30,941 bases of DNA from Bacillota bacterium (GTDB lineage: Bacteria > Bacillota > Clostridia > Clostridiales > Clostridiaceae): the NCBI GenBank assembly GCA_023399035.1, contig JAEWQX010000018.1, forward strand, positions 1 through 30,941, given 5' to 3'. The notes under the pieces were generated by a model that saw nothing but the letters and a program-made list of their open reading frames with translations, was not told the DNA's origin and made no database searches. A program made the position numbers and the translations under genes. How positions within the stretch are numbered: the first letter of the stretch is position 1; the number at the start of each line of letters is the position of its first letter. This document shows positions 24,233 to 30,941 of the stretch, piece after piece.

Positions 24233-24967
24233 ATGGCAGAACATTCTTTAACGAGAATAGAACTTTTAGTTGGAAAAGAAGGAATCGATAAATTAAGAAA
24301 CAGTAAGGTAATAGTATTTGGAGTCGGAGGTGTAGGAGGATTTGCAGTAGAAGCATTAGCAAGAGCTGGAGTAGGTGAAATAACACTTATTGATAATGAT
24401 ACTGTTAGCTTGACTAATCTTAACAGACAAATTATTGCTACATATAATACAATAGATAAGCCTAAAGTTGAAGTAATGAAGGAAAGAATATTATCTGTAA
24501 ATAAAGACTGTAATGTTATTACTCATCAAATTTTTGTTACAAATGATAATATAGAAGAATTAGTACCAAAGGATGTGGATTATGTTGTTGATGCAATTGA
24601 TACAGTATCTGCAAAACTTGGTTTAGTTGAATATTGTTATAAGAATGGTATAAGAATAATGAGTTCTATGGGGACAGGAAATAAATTAGATCCTTCTCAA
24701 TTCAAAGTTGCAGATGTTTTTAAAACGCAAGTATGTCCTCTTGCAAAAGTTATGAGGTGTGAACTTCGTAAAAGAGGAGTTAAAAAGTTAAAAGTTGTGT
24801 ATTCAGAAGAAATGCCTTTAAAGCCAAAGTCTGAATATTCATCAGAAGTTAAGGGAACTGCTAAAAGACCTGTACCGGGAAGCATGCCATTTGTACCCCC
24901 AGTTGCAGGTATGATAATTGCAGGAGAAGTGATTAAGGATATTATAGGAATAAACGATAAAAAATAA
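24233..24967 (+). CDS. tcdA: tRNA threonylcarbamoyladenosine dehydratase (TcdA/CsdL)
   Basis: E1-like (ThiF/MoeB/HesA) ATP-dependent enzyme that closes t6A-37 of tRNA to cyclic ct6A. 244 aa, single domain. Seen: start SLTRIELLVGKEGIDKLR, nucleotide loop VFGVGGVGGFAVEALARAGVG, DNDTVSLTNLNRQI for Mg-ATP, then DAIDTVSAKLGLVEYC, the TcdA-type SMGTGNKLDPSQF, KTQVCPLAKVMR and GTAKRPVPGSMPFVPPVAG. These separate it from ThiF and MoeB. RBS TAGGGAGTG. Single gene. Confidence 0.95.
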   Translation: MAEHSLTRIELLVGKEGIDKLRNSKVIVFGVGGVGGFAVEALARAGVGEITLIDNDTVSLTNLNRQIIATYNTIDKPKVEVMKERILSVNKDCNVITHQIFVTNDNIEELVPKDVDYVVDAIDTVSAKLGLVEYCYKNGIRIMSSMGTGNKLDPSQFKVADVFKTQVCPLAKVMRCELRKRGVKKLKVVYSEEMPLKPKSEYSSEVKGTAKRPVPGSMPFVPPVAGMIIAGEVIKDIIGINDKK

Positions 24968-24979
24968 AAAAGTTTTAAA

Positions 24980-25044
24980 TAATCCACAATATATTGAAAT
25001 GATAAAATGAGTTATCCACAATATATTGTGGATTTTGTGTATAA
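24980..25044. promoter_or_regulatory. Cluster of DnaA-box-like nonamers with a direct repeat and palindrome
   Basis: TTATCCACA, the consensus DnaA box, at 25012-25020; one-mismatch copies TAATCCACA at 24980-24988 and, reversed, TGTGTATAA at 25036-25044; a two-mismatch reversed copy TGTGGATTT at 25027-25035. The 15-mer ATCCACAATATATTG occurs twice, 32 bases apart (24982, 25014). The second copy is half of the palindrome at 25014-25033, which with the following TTTT could also end the tcdA transcript. Confidence 0.55.
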
Positions 25045-25207
25045 GTTTTATTTGTAGTCTGTTTTAAAGCTATTACAACAGTTTTTTTATTTTAAAATAT
25101 ATGGTTTAATAATAAACTTCTGATATAGTATAATAATACTTGAACAAGAACTTAAGATAAAAAATAAAGAGGCAGTTAATCATTAGTGTAACTGGGAGAG
25201 AATAATA

Positions 25208-26158
25208 ATGAAATCTAATTTAAAAGTAAAAATACAAGCTGATAAATCATGCGAAGAAGAATATATAATTAAGGATAATAATGATATAATAATTGGAAGA
25301 TTTAAAATACTTGAACTGAATTGCAGCAGCAAAAGAGGTGAAATAAGATTAAATTTTTATAGACAAAGCAGTTATGAATTATTAACTGATGCTTTAAGCT
25401 TAATATTAAAAGCTATGTTCAAGAATCATAGTGTATTTAAAGTAAATATACGAGCTTTAGAAGGTATAAATGTAAATGCATTCTTAAATTCTGGATTTAC
25501 ATTAGAGGGAGTATTAATTCAAAATGAATATTGTAAAGGTAAATATCTGGATGAACTTTTTTTTGGAATAACAAGAAATGAATATTTAAAGGAAAGAAGT
25601 TACCCTATAATAGAATTAGAAGGAAAAAATGTAGTCTTAAGAAATTTAACACCAGGAGATGCTGAAGAATTACTTGAATACTATAAAAAGAATAAGAATT
25701 ATCTAGCACCTTTTGAGCCAGCTAGAGATTCAAGCTTTTATACATTAGAAAATCAGACACATCTATTGAATGAAAGCTATAGACAGTTATTAAATGGAAC
25801 GAATATAGAGTTGGGAATATTTAAAAATGATAAGCTCATTGGGAAAGCAAAGCTGTCTAACATTGTATACGGTTCTTTAAAAAGCGGAATATTAGGATAT
25901 TCAATAGATGAAGAAGAACAGGGTAATGGATATATGAAAGAAAGTGTACGTCTTTTATTAGACTATGTATTTAATGAGTGCGAACTTCATAGAGTTGAAG
26001 CTTCAGCATTAGTTAATAATGAAAAATCCAGAAAAGTTCTTGAAGGTGTTGGATTTAAATTAGCAGGAATAAATGAAAAGTATCTTTTAGTAAATGGAAA
26101 ATGGCAAGATCATGCTACATACTACATAATTAAAGATTATTTCAATAGTATGAATTAA
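25208..26158 (+). CDS. Double GNAT-domain acetyltransferase, RimJ/RimL type
   Basis: 316 aa. The C-terminal half (~133-310) is a typical RimJ/RimL-like GNAT: LEGKNVVLRNLTPGDAEELLEYY, GYSIDEEEQGNGYMKESVRLLLDYVF with the acetyl-CoA pyrophosphate loop QGNGYM, then NNEKSRKVLEGVGFKLAG. The N-terminal half (~1-125) shows a weaker copy of the same fold end (ALEGINVNAFLNSGFTLEGVLIQNEYCKGKYLDELFFGI) without the Q/R-x-x-G-x-G/A loop, so it is probably a non-catalytic domain. Target unknown (protein N-terminus or small molecule). Start ATG 25208 behind GGGAGAG; 43 bases before the antiterminator gene. Confidence 0.85.
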   Translation: MKSNLKVKIQADKSCEEEYIIKDNNDIIIGRFKILELNCSSKRGEIRLNFYRQSSYELLTDALSLILKAMFKNHSVFKVNIRALEGINVNAFLNSGFTLEGVLIQNEYCKGKYLDELFFGITRNEYLKERSYPIIELEGKNVVLRNLTPGDAEELLEYYKKNKNYLAPFEPARDSSFYTLENQTHLLNESYRQLLNGTNIELGIFKNDKLIGKAKLSNIVYGSLKSGILGYSIDEEEQGNGYMKESVRLLLDYVFNECELHRVEASALVNNEKSRKVLEGVGFKLAGINEKYLLVNGKWQDHATYYIIKDYFNSMN

Positions 26159-26201
26159 TATTCTATATTACAATTAAATCTTATTTATAAGGAGTGAAAT
26201 T

Positions 26202-27056
26202 ATGAGCACAGTACTTAGTAAAGACGAAATTGTATTAAAGGTATTTAATAACAATATTGTTTTAGTTAATTCAGGTGATACTGAGAAAATCCTTTTTGCA
26301 AAGGGAATTGGTTTTGGGAAAAAACAAGATCATATTATACCAAAAGGAACTTCTATTAATAAAGTTTTTATAATTGAGGATCAAGAAAATATAAACAATT
26401 TAGAGAATCTTGTAAATCGAATTGACTCAGGTTTCTTTGCTGCATGTGAAGAGGCCATATATGAAATTTCTAAGATGGTGGATACAGAATTAAATGAAAG
26501 AATTCACATTAGTCTTATAGATCACTTATTTTTTGCGGTTAAGAGACTTAAGGATAATGAAGAAATTGAAAATCCTTTTCTAGTAGAAACTCAAACGTTA
26601 TATTCAAAAGAATATGGGCTAGCCAAGCTAGTGGGTAAGATGATAGAAAACTACTCAAATGTAGAAATACCAGAGGGAGAACTTGGTTTTATAGCCCTGC
26701 ACATTCATTCTGCGTTGAATGATGGAAAAATATCAAACACTATTAGAAATACAAGTTTAATAAATGATATTGAAAAATATGTTGAAGAAAAATTAGGCTA
26801 TTGTATAGCTAAGGATTCATTGGACTATGCTAGGTTCTGCACTCATGTAAAATTTGCAATTCAAAGAATTTTGACAAATAATACTGTTGAAAATGATTTA
26901 ACAAGGTTGATAAAAAGCACATACCCAGAATCATATTCAATTTCTGAAGGTATAGCAGAAATAATTGGAGATAACATTGGTGTTTCGGTTACTGAGGAAG
27001 AAATAGCTTGTTTAACAATTCATATAGAAAGATTTAGAATAAATCGAAAAAAATAA
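26202..27056 (+). CDS. BglG/LicT/GlcT-family PRD transcription antiterminator
   Basis: 284 aa. N-terminal RNA-binding CAT domain (1-58: VLKVFNNNIVLVNSGDTEKILFAKGIGFGKK), then two PTS regulation domains, PRD1 (~65-170; ERIHISLIDHLFFAVKR and ALHIHSAL carry the phosphorylatable His) and PRD2 (~175-280; ARFCTHVKFAIQRI and CLTIHIERF). Such proteins dimerise on a 30-nt RNA hairpin and stop a terminator forming, with activity set by PTS phosphorylation. Targets are probably the hairpins at 27119-27148 and 30031-30060. It is followed by the PTS gene, as glcT is by ptsG in Bacillus. RBS AAGGAGTG. No hairpin of this type precedes its own gene. Confidence 0.93.
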   Translation: MSTVLSKDEIVLKVFNNNIVLVNSGDTEKILFAKGIGFGKKQDHIIPKGTSINKVFIIEDQENINNLENLVNRIDSGFFAACEEAIYEISKMVDTELNERIHISLIDHLFFAVKRLKDNEEIENPFLVETQTLYSKEYGLAKLVGKMIENYSNVEIPEGELGFIALHIHSALNDGKISNTIRNTSLINDIEKYVEEKLGYCIAKDSLDYARFCTHVKFAIQRILTNNTVENDLTRLIKSTYPESYSISEGIAEIIGDNIGVSVTEEEIACLTIHIERFRINRKK

Positions 27057-27088
27057 TCGTAAAAACATTTACATTTACAAAGCGATAT

Positions 27089-27104
27089 GTTAATATGTTA
27101 ACAG
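27089..27104. promoter_or_regulatory. Inverted repeat upstream of the IICB leader
   Basis: TGTTAA-TATG-TTAACA, six-base arms. It lies between candidate promoter parts (GATAAT at 27107-27112 as -10, start near 27119) and could be an activator or repressor site. Confidence 0.4.
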
Positions 27105-27118
27105 AAGATAATAAAACT

Positions 27119-27148
27119 AAGGTGTAACTGGTAATGCAGGCAAGACTT
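27119..27148 (+). promoter_or_regulatory. Ribonucleic antiterminator (RAT) of the PTS IICB gene
   Basis: 12-6-12 layout: AAGGTGTAACTG, loop GTAATG, CAGGCAAGACTT. Matches the known RAT of sacB/bgl/ptsG-type operons in Bacillus. The AAGACTT part is shared with the left arm of the terminator that follows, so the two structures exclude each other. Confidence 0.85.
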
Positions 27149-27237
27149 ATTAAACAAAAATGAACTTTTTGATGTTCTCATTATAAATGGGAATATTTTT
27201 TACAAAGTTTAGGAATGTTATTAATGAGTCTTTTTTG
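27142..27237 (+). terminator. Leader terminator of the IICB gene, antitermination target
   Basis: Left arm AAGACTTATTAA (27142-27153), right arm TTAATGAGTCTT (27221-27232), then a T run; the ~67 bases between hold a smaller hairpin (GAAC/GTTC). Forms unless the RAT hairpin is held by the antiterminator. Confidence 0.75.
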
Positions 27238-27312
27238 TTGTTTAAAATTTGAGTTGGCCAACTCAATTATTAATATATTAAATCTTAAAACTAAAACTTA
27301 GGAGGAATTATT

Positions 27313-28995
27313 ATGCTTCAATATTTACAAAGAATAGGTAAAGCTATCATGTTACCAATAGCAGCATTACCTATAGCAGGTATTTTACTAGGCGTTGGTG
27401 GAGCACTATTAGGTATTTCAGGATTAGATAATCCACCAGCTATTTATCAGCCTCTTATTGCATTTGTTAATATTCCAGTAGTTACTGCTATTTTAACAGT
27501 AATGAAAAATATAGGGGATATCGTATTTGGAAACTTACCAATTTTATTTGCAGTTGGTGTTGCAGTAGGTTTAGCTAAAAAAGATAAAGGTACAGCAGCA
27601 TTAGCATCAGTTTTTGGTTTTATCGTAATGAATCAAGTTATATCAACATTACTTTCTTTAGGTGTTACTCAGCTTGGAGTTCTTACACCAGATAATGTAG
27701 GTGAATACGGAACTTATGTTACAACTAACGTAGGAATATTTACATTAAACATGTCAGTATTCGGAGGTATTATAACAGGTATTATAACAGCAATATTACA
27801 TGATAGATTCCATGAAATTCAATTACCACAGGTAATAGGATTCTTCTCAGGATCAAGATTTGTTCCAATAGTTACTGCTATCACTATGGCTTTTGTAGGT
27901 GCAATATTAGCTTATCTTTGGCCTATAGTTCAAAATGGTATTGGAGTTATTGCTAATCTTGTTAGAGATGCAGGATTTATAGGAAGTTTCTTCTATGGAT
28001 TAATTGAAAGAGCATTAATACCATTTGGATTACATCATGTATTCTACACTCCATTCTGGTTTGGTTCATTCGTTGACGGCCAAATTTTAGTTAACGGAGC
28101 TTGGCAATCGGTTGCGGGAGCAAATACAGCATACTTTGCTCAATTATCTAGCATGACTGATTTAGTAGGTGCTTCATCAGAAACAATGTCTAAAGTTGTA
28201 TCAGGTACTACAAGATTTATGGCAGGTAAATTCCCATTCATGATGTTTGGTTTACCAGCAGCAGCTTTTGCAATGTACAGATGTGCAGCTCCAAGTAAGA
28301 AAAAAGCAGTAGGTTCATTATTATTAGCTGCAGGTATAACTTCATTATTAACAGGTATTACAGAACCATTAGAATTCACATTTATATTTGTTGCTCCAGT
28401 ATTATACGGAGTACACTGTGTATTAGCAGGTTTATCATTCATGTTAATGGATATATTCAATGTATTCATAGGTATGACATTCTCAGGTGGATTAATCGAC
28501 TTCAGCTTATTCGGATTACTTCCAGCTGGAGCAGGTGTTCCAACTAAATGGTTCATGGTATTATTAGTTGGCGCAGTATATGCAGTTGTTTACTACTTCT
28601 TATTCTCATTAATAATCAAGAAGTTCAACTTAAAGACTCCAGGAAGAGATGAAAACGAAGAAGAAACTAAGTTATACACAAAAGCAGATTATCAACAAAA
28701 AAACGGTGGTTCAGAAGTTGCTGCTGCATCTACAGGTGGAGCTAAGGGTGAAATTGCAGAAAAAGCACCAGCTGTATTAGAAGCTTTAGGTGGACCAGAA
28801 AATATAGTTAGTGTTGATGCTTGTATAACAAGATTAAGAGTAGAAGTTAAAGATAAATCAAAAGTTGACAAAGACAGATTAAAATCATTAGGTGCAGCAG
28901 GTGTTATGGAAGTTGGTAAGGGTATTCAAGCTATCTTTGGCGCTAAAGCTGACGGATATAAAAATGCTATCAATGATATATTAGGAAACAATTAA
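27313..28995 (+). CDS. ptsG: PTS glucose-family transporter, IIC and IIB domains
   Basis: 560-aa sugar permease that takes up and phosphorylates sugar. IIC (~1-440) has about ten hydrophobic segments and the motifs FGNLPILFAVGVAVGLAK, ALIPFGLHHVFYTPFWF and the sugar site GITEPLEFTF; the linker begins LKTPGRDENEE. IIB (~480-560) has the phosphocysteine C504 in DACITRLR. No IIA domain is attached; a separate IIA gene lies convergent at 29320. The pattern fits PtsG/GlcB; maltose (MalX) and N-acetylglucosamine (NagE) carriers are alternatives of the same family. RBS AGGAGG. Controlled by RAT/terminator 27119-27237. Confidence 0.9.
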   Translation: MLQYLQRIGKAIMLPIAALPIAGILLGVGGALLGISGLDNPPAIYQPLIAFVNIPVVTAILTVMKNIGDIVFGNLPILFAVGVAVGLAKKDKGTAALASVFGFIVMNQVISTLLSLGVTQLGVLTPDNVGEYGTYVTTNVGIFTLNMSVFGGIITGIITAILHDRFHEIQLPQVIGFFSGSRFVPIVTAITMAFVGAILAYLWPIVQNGIGVIANLVRDAGFIGSFFYGLIERALIPFGLHHVFYTPFWFGSFVDGQILVNGAWQSVAGANTAYFAQLSSMTDLVGASSETMSKVVSGTTRFMAGKFPFMMFGLPAAAFAMYRCAAPSKKKAVGSLLLAAGITSLLTGITEPLEFTFIFVAPVLYGVHCVLAGLSFMLMDIFNVFIGMTFSGGLIDFSLFGLLPAGAGVPTKWFMVLLVGAVYAVVYYFLFSLIIKKFNLKTPGRDENEEETKLYTKADYQQKNGGSEVAAASTGGAKGEIAEKAPAVLEALGGPENIVSVDACITRLRVEVKDKSKVDKDRLKSLGAAGVMEVGKGIQAIFGAKADGYKNAINDILGNN

Positions 28996-29075
28996 TAGAA
29001 AATACTATATTAATTAATACATATATTGGATATATAAGAGTTTAAACCATAATGTTTATATATCATCATATTAAA

Positions 29076-29120
29076 AAAACACTTCCAATGTTTAATAAAT
29101 AAAACATTGGAAGTGTTTTT
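29076..29120 (+). terminator. Terminator after the IICB gene
   Basis: AAACACTTCCAATGTTT / AAACATTGGAAGTGTTTTT, a very strong near-perfect stem. Confidence 0.9.
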
Positions 29121-29249
29121 ATGTTTTTATGTTATATAAGATGTTTATATTATAGTAGTGAATAAATTATTAATTAGAACACGATGCATAAATAAGTCAG
29201 CTAATAATATGTTTTATAATTACTCTTAATATAGCAATTAATAATTTCA

Positions 29250-29283
29250 GAAAAAATAAAGGTGCCAATATATTTGACACCTT
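29250..29283 (-). terminator. Terminator after the IIA gene
   Basis: On the minus strand AAGGTGTCAA / TTGGCACCTT with loop ATATA, then TATTTTTT. A second small hairpin (AACTATCAT/ATGATAGTT, 29285-29308) lies between it and the stop codon. Confidence 0.85.
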
Positions 29284-29319
29284 AAACTATCATAATCAAA
29301 TGATAGTTGTTGATTACTA

Positions 29320-29886
29320 TTAAAGAGTATATTCTAATACTGTAGTTTCACCAGCAACAGTTTCTATATTTTCTACTGGTGTAATTGATTTTAATATATC
29401 TGGATTAGTAATTAATACAGGAGTTGTTAATGGAAGACCTTTTGATTTGATAAATTCTCTATCAATCTTTATTATTGGATCTCCAGCTTTAACTTTTGTT
29501 CCTTGTTCTGCTAATTGTTCAAATCCTTCACCATTTAATGAAACAGTTTCAATACCAATATGAACTAAAAGCTCAACACCATTTTCTAAAGTTATTGCAA
29601 AAGCATGCTTTGTGTTGAATACTAAAGTTAATTCTCCATCAGCAGGAGCAACTACTACGTCTCCAGTTGGTTCCATAGCTAATCCATCACCAGCCATTTT
29701 TTGAGCAAAAACAGGATCTGGAGTTTCTGATAAAGGTAATGTTTTACCAGTTATTGGAGCAACTAACTTAAATGTTTTAGCAGTTTCTTCAGCTGCAGGA
29801 GCTGATTTTACTTCAGTAGTTTCTTCAACTTTTGTTGTGTTGTTTTCGTTGTTTTTCTTGAATAGATTTTTTAAAAATTCAAACAT
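29320..29886 (-). CDS. PTS glucose-type IIA protein
   Basis: 188-aa soluble phosphocarrier (EIIA-Glc/Crr fold). Core ~40-175: LVAPITGKTLPLSETPDPVFAQ, then H94 in NTKHAFAIT and the phosphorylated H109 in LLVHIGIETVSLNGEGF. It takes phosphate from HPr and passes it to a IIB such as the neighbour's C504. The first ~38 residues are an unusual alanine/glutamate/threonine-rich extension beginning FEFLKNLFKK, an amphipathic membrane-touching helix like that known in E. coli IIA-Glc, or a remnant linker from a fused IICBA. It lies convergent to the IICB gene and has its own promoter and RAT. Confidence 0.94.
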   Translation of the reverse strand: MFEFLKNLFKKNNENNTTKVEETTEVKSAPAAEETAKTFKLVAPITGKTLPLSETPDPVFAQKMAGDGLAMEPTGDVVVAPADGELTLVFNTKHAFAITLENGVELLVHIGIETVSLNGEGFEQLAEQGTKVKAGDPIIKIDREFIKSKGLPLTTPVLITNPDILKSITPVENIETVAGETTVLEYTL

Positions 29887-30002
29887 AGTTTATATCCTGA
29901 TATTAAAGTCAGGATAATTCACATCCTTTCATTATTATTTGATATTTATATTTTTGGTTAGTTTTTATAAAATATAACACTTACCTACAATAAATAAAAA
30001 AA

Positions 30003-30040
30003 GACATAAGATTCCCTTATTATTAAGAAAACTTATGCCT
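30003..30040 (-). terminator. Leader terminator of the IIA gene, antitermination target
   Basis: On the minus strand GGCATAAG...CTTA / TAAG...CTTATGTC around loop ATAA (30040 down to 30003), followed by seven T. Its left arm overlaps the 3' part of the RAT at 30031-30060. Confidence 0.85.
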
Positions 30041-30060
30041 GATCTAACAGTAACACGTTA
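30031..30060 (-). promoter_or_regulatory. Ribonucleic antiterminator (RAT) of the PTS IIA gene
   Basis: On the minus strand AACGTGTTACTG, loop TTAGAT, CAGGCATAAGTT (30059 to 30030): the same 12-6-12 layout as the IICB leader and very like the GlcT target of Bacillus ptsG. Outer pair AAC/GTT against AAG/CTT in the other copy. Confidence 0.85.
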
Positions 30061-30072
30061 TTAACTAATTTT

Positions 30073-30101
30073 ATTATATATTCAGTGTAAATGACTGTCA
30101 A
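30073..30101 (-). promoter_or_regulatory. Perfect consensus promoter of the IIA gene
   Basis: On the minus strand TTGACA (30101-30096), 17-base spacer, TATAAT (30078-30073). Start near 30066, so the RAT begins within ~6 bases of the 5' end of the RNA. The promoter is strong; control must lie in the leader. Confidence 0.9.
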
Positions 30102-30743
30102 TAGTTATGTTATGTTGCATATATAGAACAATATATTATTTTATAGAAGATATGTTAAATAGTTCAGGCAGCATGAATGGATTATATGAATAACATTATG
30201 TAGATTTATTCTATGTTAAGTAAATATAAATAAAGAATTAGACTTAGAATTATAAATATATAATCAGTATTGTAGAATCAGCATTATTGAATATATAAGT
30301 TTGTATAAATTTTCAAGTATATTCAAATATTAATTATGTATCTGGTATATATAGCAATATCTTTACTAGATTGAACACTTATACATAAATCTTGTTGTTA
30401 GAAAAAAATCAATGTTTATAGGGATATAACGGAACTAACAATATCAATTTTAATATGGGTAATACTCAATATATTCTATTATCAATATGTTATTTAGTAG
30501 TCAAAATGAGAATAATATTAATTATTTAGGCATAAACCATACCTAGGGTGTCTAAAATAGAATTATAGAGAAAAAGTGTAGTTTTATGTAGAAATTTATT
30601 GATAAATTAAAAAATAGGCACTAATGATTAAAGAATAAAAAGTAAAGAAGATGTTAAGATAAGACACGTCGCTGAGAGCGATAGCAACAAAACAAACATG
30701 AGTTGAAAGAAAAAAACAACTCGAAAAAGTTTGAAAAAAGTTG
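30102..30743. other. AT-rich spacer before the rRNA operon
   Basis: ~640 bases with no credible gene. Near its right end TG-T-TAAGAT (30652-30660) and the following GTCGCTGAGAGCGATAGCAAC imitate the real rRNA promoter and leader start (TATACT then GTCGCTTGAGGGTGAC...), and an inverted repeat GAGTTG/CAACTC (30701-30723) precedes the A-rich UP-like stretch. Confidence 0.5.
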
Positions 30744-30772
30744 TTGACACTTGTCAAATCGAGTGATATACT
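30744..30772 (+). promoter_or_regulatory. rRNA operon promoter
   Basis: TTGACA (30744-30749), 17-base spacer, TATACT (30767-30772), preceded by A tracts typical of an UP element. Start about 30779. Confidence 0.9.
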
Positions 30773-30828
30773 AAGAAAGTCGCTTGAGGGTGACAAGATA
30801 GTAACAGCGTAAGGCTGTGAAAGAAATA

Positions 30829-30841
30829 TGGTCTTTGAAAA
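30829..30841 (+). promoter_or_regulatory. boxA-like antitermination signal in the rRNA leader
   Basis: TGGTCTTTGAAAA matches the boxA element of clostridial rRNA leaders; NusB/NusE bind it to prevent Rho-type arrest. Confidence 0.65.
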
Positions 30842-30913
30842 TTGAACAGAATATAATATAAACATTTAAGTAAACCAGCAATTCTTTATTTTGAGTAAGC
30901 TAAGATTAAACTT

Positions 30914-30941
30914 TTTATTGAGAGTTTGATCCTGGCTCAGG
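30914..30941 (+). rRNA. 16S ribosomal RNA, 5' end (partial)
   Basis: The last 28 bases include AGAGTTTGATCCTGGCTCAG (30921-30940), the universal start of bacterial 16S rRNA (E. coli positions 8-27). The exact 5' end is estimated by counting back. The gene continues beyond the window. Confidence 0.97.

Noticed and set aside
28140..28556. 138-codon ORF on the minus strand
   Set aside because: Antisense shadow of the IIC domain, asparagine/proline-rich nonsense composition, no RBS.
30596..30865. 89-codon ORF on the minus strand
   Set aside because: Covers the rRNA promoter and leader; cannot be a gene given the clear rRNA signals.
1..30941. CRISPR arrays, insertion sequences, prophage genes
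   Set aside because: No spaced direct repeats, transposase, integrase or phage structural genes were seen; the only tRNA-adjacent disturbance is the gene decay at 3623-4402.

Overview
The window is AT-rich DNA from an endospore-forming, fermentative low-GC Gram-positive, most likely a Clostridium sensu stricto (C. beijerinckii/C. butyricum type). That placement is inference. It rests on the 3' end of an adhE gene, a bofA sporulation gene in the dnaX-ebfC-recR-yaaL-bofA order known from Firmicutes, a large-type SRP RNA, clostridial cell-wall-binding repeats and the codon bias. The right end runs into the first bases of a 16S rRNA gene.

Layout. 1-563: C-terminus of AdhE. 894-3234: CNNM/CBS membrane protein, tadA and a flavin-binding split-barrel protein. 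3391-4490: tRNA-Ser(GGA) followed by decayed gene fragments (a DUF4179/DUF5643-type protein and the end of a cell-wall-binding protein). 4639-8957: a 49-aa zinc ribbon, a promoter running straight into a terminator, then a GntR regulator, cytoplasmic asparaginase and a polar amino acid ABC transporter, probably one amino-acid scavenging unit. The lipoprotein gene of the transporter has a one-base deficit in a poly-A run of its signal peptide. 9224-9763: a tRNA-like element and the SRP RNA. 9851-12938 (minus strand): FAA hydrolase, dihydrofolate reductase, thymidylate synthase and a VOC protein. 13085-16916: the dnaX-ebfC-recR-yaaL-bofA block. 17213-19154: a secreted CHAP-domain wall hydrolase and a small cysteine-rich protein. 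19352-23151: serC, serA and a DUF1015 gene, the serine pathway. 23185-26158: mtnN (minus), tcdA, and a double-GNAT protein. 26202-30101: a BglG-type antiterminator, PTS IICB and, convergent, PTS IIA. 30744-30941: rRNA promoter, leader and 16S start.

The clearest regulatory system is the PTS one. The IICB gene (plus strand) and the IIA gene (minus strand) each carry a 30-nt antiterminator hairpin (12-6-12 layout) overlapping the left arm of an intrinsic terminator. The two hairpins differ in the outermost pairs in a compensating way, so one PRD antiterminator encoded just upstream probably switches on both halves of the permease. Other points worth a second look are the tRNA-like domain ending in CCA three bases before the SRP RNA, a cluster of DnaA-box-like nonamers behind tcdA, the short promoter-terminator unit before gntR, and the DUF1015 protein with a DGHHRS motif next to serC and serA.
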